A model generated the notes under the pieces. It searched no databases, was not told the DNA's origin, and worked only from the letters and a program-made list of their open reading frames with translations. This document shows, one piece after another, positions 1 to 10,450 of a stretch of 64,000 nt of DNA. Position numbers and translations under genes: made by a program. The stretch comes from Athripsodes cinereus (lineage: Eukaryota > Arthropoda > Insecta > Trichoptera > Leptoceridae). The stretch is taken from NCBI GenBank assembly GCA_947579605.1, contig OX388317.1, positions 13,845,384 to 13,909,383 on the forward strand, given 5' to 3'. The first letter of the stretch is position 1. The number at the start of each line of letters is the position of its first letter.

Positions 1-30
1 GCCGTGATGGGGTGGATGGATGGATAAAAT
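1..30 (+). repeat. 3' end of SINE-B copy cut by the window edge
   Basis: The window opens with GCCGTGATGGGGTGGATGG. This matches the conserved 3' end (GCCGTGATGG) of the SINE family seen complete near 39.5 and 46.7 kb, followed by a short GGAT-rich tail. Only the last bases are present, so the call rests on that motif. Confidence 0.4.
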
Positions 31-439
31 GTATGAGAAAATAAACATAATAACATTCAAAACATTTCCTATCCGATATTGCATTTGCAGTATCAGATTC
101 CCGCTATTTGCACGTACCTATATAATGTACCTACATTTCATGAAATCCAATTGATATCATATAACTCGATTGTAATAACATTTTGATAACAGATTGTATA
201 AACCAAGTAGGTAGGCTGTGAAATTAAAGTTTTGATTTTCATTCGAGCGCACAAAATGACGTACCTTTTAAAAGCAAAAAAATAATAATAATGATCGAAT
301 AATCAAGGATACATTTTATTAGTTGCGTCCACATATACCACAAAACAAAAGGTGGGAATGAATGTTCTTTTATCCTATTGTATGTATGATGGAAGTGACT
401 GAACTAACCGTTTTATTTCTCCTTTTTTTTCTTTTTCAG

Positions 440-483
440 ATGTGGATATACCTAATGACGCGGCCAGAGGCCTGAGTCAATAA
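440..483 (+). other. Possible terminal exon behind a strong 3' splice site, running into a MITE
   Basis: A long pyrimidine tract ends in TTCTTTTTCAG at 439. In one phase the following bases read VDIPNDAARGLSQ and then stop (TAA, 481-483). The last six codons and the stop lie inside the MITE that begins about 464. If the acceptor is used, the transposon supplies the C-terminus and stop. An AATAAA lies at 833-838. The reading is only 13 codons and the acceptor may be chance. I do not recognise the peptide. Confidence 0.18.
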
Positions 484-664
484 CACATTTTCACGTTACG
501 TTTTCGTTCCGTTAGCGTTCAAATGAAGACGATGTTGCGCCAAAGTGTTAATTTTCGTAACTATTTAGCAACGAAATTGACACTTGCTTGCAACTTCGTC
601 TATACTCGAACGTTAACGGAACCAAAACGTAACGTGAAAATGTGTTATTGACTCAGGCCTCAGG
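464..664. mobile_element. MITE-1, copy 1 (about 200 bp, long terminal inverted repeats)
   Basis: The left end (CCAGAGGCCTGAGTCAATAA) and right end (TTATTGACTCAGGCCTCAGG) are inverted repeats that stay complementary for roughly 50 bp, through CACGTTACG and CGTTAGCGTTC. There is no coding capacity. The middle contains CAACGAAATTGACACTTGC, which recurs in opposite orientation in the second copy at 60.5 kb. No convincing target-site duplication is visible, so I leave the superfamily open. Confidence 0.8.
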
Positions 665-1919
665 TCCATCAAAAAGATGCTATGCTTAATACTATCGTCA
701 ATTGATAATGTCATATTTTTTTACATTCTATTTTCTACAGTGGTATTTCTATCACGTTGACTTGGAAGATGATTGGGGGCAATCTTATTTAACATGGAAG
801 CAATAATATTTGCTTATTTGCTTCTATACATGAAATAAAGGTTTGAAAGTTTGAAACTATAAACATATTAATTTAAAATATTGCAGAACAGATTGACCAG
901 TATCAGCTGTCAAAATCACAGTAAACAGCTTAATTTCAGATTAAACAGAATGACAGCCAATTCCACAAAAAATTAACAAGTCACTTTCATTTTCAAAGTT
1001 ACGTTAACTTCCATGAGTCTCATAAAAAATAAAATGAATATCCGATATTTTTAAATTAGTATTACATTTTTGTAAATTCCTCAGAGACATTGTTTATTTC
1101 CTGCGCTTCTCTACGCTATATACTGTAGATGAACGATGCGATGGTAACCAGGATAATTTATTTAAACAAAAGTCATCATGCATGATATTCGGTGCTCAAA
1201 AATTTAATCAGAGTTAAAGTTTCTTAATATAGTTAGTTAATGAAACCCAAAATTCACTTGAAAGATAAAGAAACTTTATCTTTTATGAAACCGAGTATAA
1301 AGCTAACATTTACCTGATTTTTTAATGCTTTGCATTCGAATAAGGAAACAGAAGACAAAGCGGATTATTTAATATCGAATTATGTAGCTATGTTCTAAAA
1401 TATGATAATATAATATGACGTTATACATGTTCTATATCGCTCATATTATTGAGTATTAGTAATTAAAATTGCTTTATAGATATAAATGATTTATGATAAT
1501 TGGTTTGTATCATTCTAACAAATTTACAACTCAATGTACCTACATGTAAAAGGATCGGCAGTCTAGTATTCTAAGAAAATTCAATTAAGATTGTGAGATG
1601 GACCTTCTTAATGGCATTTCATTAATTAATCTACATAAAATAATTTGTTTCAATATTATAATGTGTATCTAATAAATTATATAGAGTCAGTCTCAGACTT
1701 ATAATTATATTATTAAATTGTTCAGAAACAATTTTATGAGAAACATGCAACTATAACAATCGCATTTCACACCTACAGGAATTATGTATAGAATGTCAAT
1801 TGAAATCTCAAACTGAACAAACATTATATGACATAGATTAGTAAGACAGTTACTTAAAATTCAAGATTGGATAAGAATTTTGTGAATAGAATATGTGTAG
1901 GTAAATAAATTTTGGTAAT
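665..1919. other. No gene seen
   Basis: AT-rich sequence without a convincing exon. Around 785-855 the string ATGAAATAAAGGTTTGAAAG resembles the polyadenylated 3' end of a degraded non-LTR retrotransposon. Nothing else stands out. Confidence 0.5.
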
Positions 1920-2185
1920 TTGGAGATGTGGAGCGTATGATGAAACGATGACGCAGATTAATAAAATAGAGAGTGTGAGAAAGCACGGACATCCAAAAAT
2001 AATTTGACATGACACACGTGGATCATACCCTTAAAAACGGCTACGTATTGAGTTAGAGAAATCGGCGTGCGTGTACGAATATAAAGGAAGCAAAAAAAGT
2101 ATGTAACGATAGATCTATATGGCATTCCATCCTCTTTGCCTACCTTTCTTGGGACACGGCGAGTAGGTATAGATATCGACAATTT
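1920..2185 (+). mobile_element. LINE-B1 3' fragment (degenerate)
   Basis: On the plus strand the text reads HVDHTLKNGYVLS, stop, RNRRACTN and then, after a frame slip, KVCNDRSIWHSILFAYLSWD. It aligns residue by residue with the better copy at 55.7 kb. It is the last part of a LINE reverse transcriptase and is broken by a stop and a frameshift. The minus-strand open frame here is only its antisense shadow. The tail GGTATAGATA echoes the TATAG tail of the better copy. Confidence 0.75.
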
Positions 2186-2961
2186 ACATAGATCGATGTA
2201 ATCCCATACTATCATGTGTTATGGGTACTAACTAACACGACGATTCACATACATGCAATGTACCAAGCATATATAATTTTGTTTGATTAGATTATTTTAT
2301 TTTTGCAACAACATATCAAAAAGAAATATCGGACATTGTCAAAGTTTTTATAAAACTAAAAATTATTCTTAAAGTTATGCATACAAAAAATCGTTACATC
2401 CAGATATTAGTTTCGCTCAACATAAATCATTTTGTTTCAGTTTATTACGGCAATGTGCTCAAGTGAGATTTCAGACCCACTCAGATTTAATAAGCGATAA
2501 TTTGGTATATTGTAAATTATTACAGAAAATAATGATTTATATTAATATAATTTATATTACAGAAAACAATCAGAGATCTGAACAATAATATGAAATCTAA
2601 ATAGCTTTTGTCTTGGTATTTGCTACAGTTTATCCAAACATCTCATAGATACTCGTTCTACATTTACAATACATAATTCAATGAAGTCGATTATTTATCA
2701 ATTTTTTTTTGCAATAACAGAATAAACCTTATTAACAGCGCTAGCTTTACACATAAATATTTACAAGTCTTAGAGTTATGTCAGTAATATTTCTTTGCGA
2801 AAAATATCTGATTACAAAGAAAATATTCCCATATTCTATTTGTTAGAAATTATTTTAAACGCTGAAAACTTATTTCAGACAACCATACCAAAATTCGACA
2901 CATTATCATAAATAATTTTTTTTTTGTTTTCAATAATTTATTCCCTATTTATTCACCTTAC
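2186..2961. other. No gene seen
   Basis: Very AT-rich, without repeat structure or coding bias that I can support. Confidence 0.5.
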
Positions 2962-3046
2962 ATACGAGGAAACACAATTTCATGAGGAGGAGAGATTTCG
3001 GCGACATAATTCAACCCCAGCACCCTACAATCTACATCTAACTCTT
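2962..3046 (-). other. Weak candidate exon, unrecognised
   Basis: On the minus strand a clean frame reads ELDVDCRVLGLNYVAEIS and continues PPHEIVFPR. It runs from a possible acceptor (GGGTTAG) to a strong donor (CGTAT|GTAAGG). Its entry phase (two leading bases) would fit the weak exit at 17030, so it could be a later exon of the secreted-protein gene. Against this, the pyrimidine tract is poor, the segment is short, and it may be an old repeat fragment. Confidence 0.2.
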
Positions 3047-4370
3047 CTAACCCTTCACAAATATATTATATCCTTACTATCAGTATATTATTACCTCACA
3101 TCTACATACACACCACTACATCACATACCTGTGCGGTGATTTATTGCGTACGACTTGGGAATCAATTTATTCCATTTCCAAAATAAAATAGATAGGGTAA
3201 CAATATAATATATTATAATAACATGTTTATGTTAAATGTGTATATCACAACAACTCTATCGTATCTGCATACATTATGTAACGGTAATAATATCATATGG
3301 ATATTACTTCGATACTTCATCCATGATTCGCTTGACCTATTAAATCTGTTTATATTATTGACATGATACGAATCCTATTTTATACCAAAACTATAATAAT
3401 TTATTATTGGAAATAGGAAAACTGTATTCATCATCAATACTATTGCTCATAATACTCTGGGGAACATATATGACTGTGTTGTTTGGTATACTAGTATATA
3501 TTGAAAATAGAAATGTTTCTACGTATAAAGTTTTTGGAAAATTATTACTGCGATACCAATTAGGTTAAAATGATTATAGTATAACCTGCTCAATGTTGGT
3601 TTAATTTTTATTCACTGTTTATTGAGATGATAAATAATTATAGTTCATATTTTGTATAGAAATGATATTATATTAGCAAAAAGTGTGAATTTACTGTATT
3701 ATCAGACTGAAAACATTCATATTACATTACGAAAACTTTCAATAACATAATAAGTTGTTGCAGGCTATCAATTTTCAATAACATAGACAATTTTATTGCA
3801 GACACATAATGAAACAAATCAAGTATATGACATCTAGAGACTGGCTTTACTGAGTTGTTGATACATTATATTTTTAATTTTCGTCGAATAAATAAAGTAC
3901 CTGACAAAATACCAATTGAAGATTACAAATATACAATAAGTCACTTGATTACACCCATGATTATTTCATGGACCAAAGAACAATTCAATTAGTTTTGAAT
4001 ATTAATAATTAAATAGTTTTGGTTTATAAATCTAATATTTTACCGTAATAGATACGGCATTTATATATTTTACTATCGATAATGTATGATTACAAATATA
4101 TTTTTATAAAGTAATGCCTTTATTTTTTATGCTAATTAACATCCAGTTATTCTTACCAAAATGGAAATACATAATTTTACACACAATACCAAAAAAATAT
4201 TAACATAATTTATAGGTACATTAAAAAATGAAAATAAACATTTTTTTTAAATATTTACCACAAATTCATTAAATATCACACCAAACTTCTTTAAAAATTT
4301 AATTTATTATTTACACCACAAAATTTAAACAAAAAATATTTTTTAAATCAAAAATAGTAATTAAAAACAA
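3047..4370. other. No gene seen
   Basis: AT-rich sequence with homopolymer runs around 4200-4380. No supported feature. Confidence 0.5.
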
Positions 4371-4394
4371 TAAATGACTAATTAACTTCAGGCA

Positions 4395-4680
4395 AAACAC
4401 TCGCGTAGCGCGAATAAAATTCGAAACTATAGCTTTTAGTTGTAAGTGAAAGCTTTTACGAAATGTGAAAAGAAATTGAGAGAAAAAGCTTTCGATATGA
4501 AGGTAATATAGACAGGATAGAGTAATGATGTATTATTATTATTTGTTATGTAGTATGTTAGCGACTGCAAGAGGCAGCTATGTGCTAGAGGCGGCCGGGC
4601 AACGTAGCAGGCGAGAGCAAACAAACGCCGCGACGCTGGGCGTCTCTGCTACGTGGATTGCAATACGAGTAAAAAATATA
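4395..4680. other. GC-rich, CpG-bearing island
   Basis: This island is conspicuous in an AT-rich background. It contains the small palindrome TCGCGTAGCGCGA near 4400 and, at about 4600-4655, an inverted pair ACGTAGCAG / CTGCTACGT around a CpG-rich core. Short open frames occur on the minus strand but have no recognisable domain. It could be a regulatory island, a promoter or the end of an old transposon. Confidence 0.3.
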
Positions 4681-5159
4681 CTGTGATGGCGCATATACGC
4701 GAAATGTGACGTTGTGAATGATTCCTTCTTAGGGAAAAATATTTTGCTGCAATAATATCCAAAATACAGTATCATCGTCAATAAATGAAGTCATTTTCAA
4801 GTACATAACAATTATTGTAAATTTCTTGTTTGAGACGAATGAAAGATGCATAATGGAAAATGACATCATTAGACCTAGATCTAAATAAAACGGCTAAGTA
4901 ATACAAATATGGACATTAACATAACAATATCTTGCGGTGCAAGTGAAATAATAACTGTGCCATAAAAACATCTGCTAAGTGAGAATAATGATAACATTTA
5001 AATTCAACAATTTTAAAATCTACACTGAGTGTGAATATAGCTACATACAAAAAACTTCAATAGGTTGAATACAAAACATAGGTGTATTTGCTGACTAAGA
5101 TATGAAATTATTTCCCTAGGCAGTTCAGCAGACGCTGTAAAAAATGTAAGTTTCATTTG

Positions 5160-5360
5160 ACAACATTCTGAATCATTCTCTACTCCCATTTCGTGTCATG
5201 TGTCACGGAATGATTCAGCCCACCCTGAAGTGAATTGATTCACCCCGCCCTCCCCGTAACGTATCTGTTTCCCGGTTTCCCTCCATTTCCCCTGCTCTTC
5301 GTCCTCCATCTTTCCCCGCCCGCTATCCTTCTTCTCCCTCCCTTAACCCCCCACCAGAAA
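5160..5360. other. Inverted pair followed by a pyrimidine-rich tract
   Basis: GAATCATTC and GAATGATTC form an inverted pair at about 5170-5217. They are followed by about 110 bases that are almost all C and T on the plus strand (about 5240-5352). The plus-strand open frame here is a by-product of low complexity. No gene is called. Confidence 0.45.
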
Positions 5361-8300
5361 GGTGTGTTGAGCCCAACATTTAAAAGTTTACTCCCATATT
5401 CAGGATCACATTCACCCAGCCTAATATGAATGATAAAACCTTACTCTATATCTAATATAGGTGAGGCACTTACTAACTTCCGTTGAGCTCGACGGAAAAC
5501 ATCTAATGCAAATACTTACTTTGATAGCTTTTGTTTCTACTCTCTGGTCTTTCGTGATGTAATTTTGGATATACTCGTATTTATCGTAAATAGAAATCTA
5601 CTTATGGTTAACACAAAAAAATAGACGACGGGGATAGTAAAGGTTTTAATTTTAAAATGACCTACATTTTCAAATTTCAAGTGGAGGGTAAGATAAGAAA
5701 ATACCATTATTGTCATAGTTCACTAGAATAAATTTAAGGCAAGTGACAAGTTTCCGTGATTAAAAGTAATCGTGTAACAATATTACAGTGAAAAAAATTA
5801 ATAAATATTATATTGAATCATATAGAAAGAATTGAAGTTCATTTGAAACAGAACAAGGAAATAAAAGAAGTTAAGTTTATTAACCATCGGTCCTTAGTGG
5901 AAGTTCATTATAATAATAAATTTAAAATTAAACAAAATATTTAGAAACAAACAAAGTCACCAGTGGAATAAGCAAATAAATTGTTTTATGTTAATTTCTT
6001 ATATAACAATGATATAATATTAGAAAAAAGTGCTTGTAAATGATTATAAAATGTTACGATTGTTGGGTAAATGATAAAACGAATGTGACATCTTACACCA
6101 GGTATATCATTCTGCGTGAACTCCCCAAGGAACCTACCTACAAATACCAACTTACTTCTACTGGCTGCTACCGAGCGTGTGGATGAAAGGAAATACTTAT
6201 CTCCTCATATCTTGATCCATGTATGCCTTGGGACAATTCGGTATAATATCCTTTCTATGGTTATGTCTCCAGTAACACTAGTCACCACCCTATACAATAT
6301 ACACACACATCTACCTATATAAGTATCTTCTATGTGATTATTTACAAATACGTAGAACCGTGGGGAGGTTTGTAGGTACTTGTATTTCTGCGACTGAAGT
6401 TCAAAGGTACAACAAGGCCTTGCGCGGAAATCTATGGTACCTACAATTTAATTTTCGCTGACTATAAATTATTTGTGTGAGAGAAAATGTGATTTATTAG
6501 TGATTCTATAATGAATTAGAGATAATAATTTTTGAATGAGACTTTTTGACACAACCGATTGTAGAAATCTGAATTTCACTTGCTCCGAAATGTGGATGGT
6601 AATTATATTTGTATTTAAACCTTTAGATGAATTATTCACATCGATTTGATTGCAAAAAATTAGCATAAATGTTTTGTGCAACTCCGGGTATTAAATCCAT
6701 GATCCCCCGCTTACAGGATGAGTGTGTTTATCATCTAAAACTGGTAGAAATAAAAAAAAATGAAACCTTTCGATTAAAACCGCCAGAATCCAAAGATGAT
6801 TATATATTTTTTTTATCAATCATATTTTCTACTCATCATTGGTGTGTATTAGCCAGTGGCGGGTTTTTCATAGATGCAAAAATGCACTGCATGTCATGTG
6901 ACAGGAGGGGGTGGAGACAGACGTAAAAAGTCTAGTCCCGCCGCTATATAATTATGTTATTATATAATATCCGTCTATATGTGTTATTATACCGGATACG
7001 ATATGAAATCAACCAAACGCGTTCTGTAAAATCTTACAAATGAATCCGAGGGCAGAATGACATCAATAATTAGTGATCTAAATGCTAGAGACCACTGTAC
7101 AATTCACAGCACATGACAAAAAGTCTTTGGAGGTCCATTGTTTTGGAGGATAAAATTTTGAAAGAGATGTTCAGCCATCGAAAGGAAATCAGGATTCTGT
7201 ATTCTTTGTTACATTTAAAACTTTTACTTTCGTAAGGAGAATGATTTATAAAGATGTTGGAGTATTAACGTTTAATCACATCATTAAAGTTTTATAACAT
7301 TATATAAACTTATTATTATTCTACCGCCCAATATAAAAAGGGGCTACTGCGTATTATTTAATATTGTCGCTGTAGATTATGTATCTATACATATTTATTA
7401 TTATAGGATACCACATATTGAATATTATACTTGGAAAGTTTTATTACGAATCAATGTCTCCATTATAAGAAACCTATATAAAAATATGATAAGATTAATA
7501 GCTTTATGTAGGTGTATTTTGTAATAAAGACAAATATTAATGAGCCACGAATACTCGTATTCTCTTTTTATGGTATAATATACCCACTCAATATTTACTT
7601 AAGATGATACGACATAGATATGTATCTAATAAGAAAAAAATATATATTGAAAGTAAGTATGCTATTTTGTATATATATATACATTGAAGCAAGCGTTTTA
7701 TAACTCTTTTAAGCAATAGATAATTTTACACTTCCTTTCATTTTAAATTCAGGATAACAAAAAACGAATAATCAAATTTCGTTAGTTTTCCGTTAATTTC
7801 TTCACACCTATTTTTTCATTTTTTTTTACATTTCAATTAATGTCTGACATTCATTATTTAATCTAAAGCTAAATTTCTTTAATGGTTTCTTTATTGTAAT
7901 TGGTTAATTTTTTGTAATATTGTCATTTAATTAAGCAATTATCGTTAGGGAGCCAACACACGCCCCTTTAAATAATTCAATAAAATGTGAACGTTAATGA
8001 AACCCTTCAGAATAGCGACATAATAATAACACTATCTTCTTATTTCATGTAATACCACATTAATAGCGTCTCCAAATACTTGTATTTGGTACAATGTACA
8101 AATGTTCAGGTTCAATGTACGAACAAATACCAAACACTTCCAAATAGTTGTTCCGATCAAAACTTTGTTCGGAACGAAAATAATTTCAATTATATTCATT
8201 TTGTCAATACAAACAGAGATTCAACTTGTTATTTTTTGTCTTAAAATGAAGAAAAATCACATAATATGATCGCGTATATACGTTTTTATGCATGTGCAAA

Positions 8301-8513
8301 AATTGCGCTGAAAAATGAATGGCTTGTCACAGTTTACCTGGCGCACTTAACCTCCAAACTATAGACTTAGTTGCACCTGAAAGTACTTTCTAGGTGCTTA
8401 TCTCAATGCCTTTCAAATCTACCTTCACTTCTTCAAGTGCAATATAAAAGACATTAACAAGTGTTGTTATTTAAGTATACAGTACAAGGGCAACTTATAA
8501 AAAATGTACACTG
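5361..8513. other. No supported gene
   Basis: The 6110-6320 stretch is less AT-rich than its surroundings and is open in several frames on both strands. It contains a GTAAGT donor-like site on the minus strand. I could not assign it to a gene or repeat. The pair AGTGGCGGG / CCCGCCGCT at about 6857 and 6941 may mark a small degraded DNA transposon. The remainder is featureless. Confidence 0.4.
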
Positions 8514-8611
8514 CATTTAAAGAGTAGTGTAATGAATGAAATTACACTACTCTTTAAATGCTGTTTAAATGTTTTAAATGATGTTTCATTCATTACACTA
8601 CTCTTTAAATG
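8514..8611. repeat. Three-unit inverted/direct repeat cluster
   Basis: CATTTAAAGAGTAGTGTAAT (from 8514) has its reverse complement twice downstream, at 8540-8562 and 8584-8611. The first two units form a tight hairpin with a 7-nt loop, and the outer pair form about 29-bp arms. This looks like a small foldback MITE with an internal duplication. Confidence 0.7.
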
Positions 8612-9929
8612 CTGGCATTAAAACGCCACTAATGTATATGAGTATACAGACAACTAGAACACAATGAAATTAGATAAAGTATAAGCAACTATTTCGTTTA
8701 ATATCCGCTTAAGTACTCGTACATGTATATGAAGTAATGTAATGTGAAAACAGAAAGAATAATTTATAAGAGCATATCAAAGATTTATGGCTTTTTGGTA
8801 AAAACCCTTCATAATCTATTACAGTTGTCAATATTTATTTTTTTGTTTGAATAGTAAATGGACTAAAACTTGAGAGGTTCGTCAACTTATAAATAAATTA
8901 ATAGTGCTTGTATTTATAAAAGTACCTGCCATTTTCATACTATGTAAATATTTAACAATAAAATATTAAATTTTAATTTTACTGCAAAAGTTTATGGCGG
9001 TATATAATGTTCAAAAAGTATGTTTGAATAAGTGAAACGAAAGATAGAAAATGTTATATGGAGTTAGTAAATCACTTTTGATTGCTTTAATAAACCCGGT
9101 GAAAATACGACCACATTTACATTACACATGATGTGAGATGCTGTATGTGAATCATAGCACACGGTGCCATATTGCCTGCAATCATGATGAATGGTTATTA
9201 AAAAATATCAAAAACATAAAGAAATAAAAAAAATATATAATTATAATATGAGAGTACTGAACAATCATAAATAATATGGAATCTACACGTCGCCATACAG
9301 AAATACATTGTATAATACGCGGAATAACATTTATGTTGACAATTTTATTAACACAAAACAAAAATTATTGCCGTTTTGATTTAAGCCAACAATGTCAGCA
9401 TTTCCCATACCATTCATCTAACAGACACCGTCAGCTCTCCCCTTATCCAGGAAGATTTATTTTATTTATATTTGCGCATTTTGTTTACCTATAATTTACA
9501 TTGCTATTATTTATGTATAATTACAAGGGTAACGGTACACTTCGCAATACATTAACGCTTTCCAAGCAAAAATTGTGAATTAAAAACTAAATTTAAGTGA
9601 TGCTGAGATAACAGATAGTGATAACAGATAGTGAATAAAACTCTTTGAAACATATCTATTATTTTGTATTGATTGAAATATAAAATAATTTTGCACACCC
9701 TTACAACTATGTATTTATTAAACAAGATAACTATTCAATGGTGAATAATTAAAAATATATTTTAATTATTTGAGGGTCAAAAATTATTCTAAATATACAA
9801 CCATAATACTCGTAAGTCGTATAGACATTTGACACGGAAAAACACATTCTCATAGAGGCCCTGAAAATATCTAGCGTAAAAGTTGATAAATAATATTGAT
9901 TAAAACATTCAAAGAAATAAAACAAATGT
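8612..9929. other. No gene seen
   Basis: AT-rich. A short frame at 9276-9494 has no coding signature. Nothing supported. Confidence 0.5.
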
Positions 9930-10128
9930 ATTATTTAATTTATAAATAATTTAATACACTGTTATATTTTCACTATATTTATTCACACTCTAAAGTTTTC
10001 GCCCACTTCAACGGGCATTCTCAAGAGTACTGTTGAGAATGCCCGTTGAAGTGAGCGAAAACGTTAAGTTTAAATAAATATAGTGAAAATATAACATTGT
10101 TTTTAATTATTTATAAATTATTTAATAT
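9930..10128. mobile_element. Large palindrome (PAL-1), Penelope-like terminal core
   Basis: Imperfect arms of about 95 bp meet near 10029. Each arm, read outward, gives TTGAGAATGCCCGTTGAAG, then GCGAAAAC, then AATAAATATAGTGAAAAT. The stem is formed by GCCC...GGGC (left arm) in front of CGAAA. The same order of elements recurs in the palindromes at 15, 34.9 and 63.8 kb. There is no coding capacity. The Penelope-like assignment is an inference from the motif, not from a protein. Confidence 0.7.
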
Positions 10129-10427
10129 GAATTTTCACAGTGTAAACACAAACAACCTTCAACAATTAATGTATTATTTTTTAATATCTTAAGTCTCTTC
10201 TTGAACATTGTATAACAGTTGACGATATTTATAATATTGTGAAATGAATACAATGAAATAATAAATAATTGATTCGTTAAATTGAAAAATCTGATAAAAC
10301 TAACCATCAACTTGTTCTGAAGTGTTTTCCGCAATGCACTCCAAATATCTGGCTCGAGAATTTAAAATCTAGGTTAACGAATAAGAAAAATATTTTATAC
10401 AGTTGTACCATAATTAATTACTGCATA

Positions 10428-10439
10428 TCTGAAATATTA
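10428..10439. repeat. Target-site duplication, 3' side of RTE-like LINE
   Basis: TCTGAAATATTA directly follows the ATATAT-type tail of the minus-strand LINE. It is identical to 13348-13359 at the other end. Confidence 0.85.
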
Positions 10440-10450
10440 TATATAATGAG

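Noticed and set aside
5235..5429. 64-codon proline/leucine-rich plus-strand protein
   Set aside because: Arises from a pyrimidine-rich low-complexity tract.
5445..5610. Minus-strand frame of about 55 codons with a GTAAGT site
   Set aside because: The donor falls inside the open frame and there is no convincing acceptor or coding bias; consistent with chance in this region.
6857..6949. Small DNA transposon with AGTGGCGGG ends
   Set aside because: Only nine terminal bases pair and no target duplication is visible.
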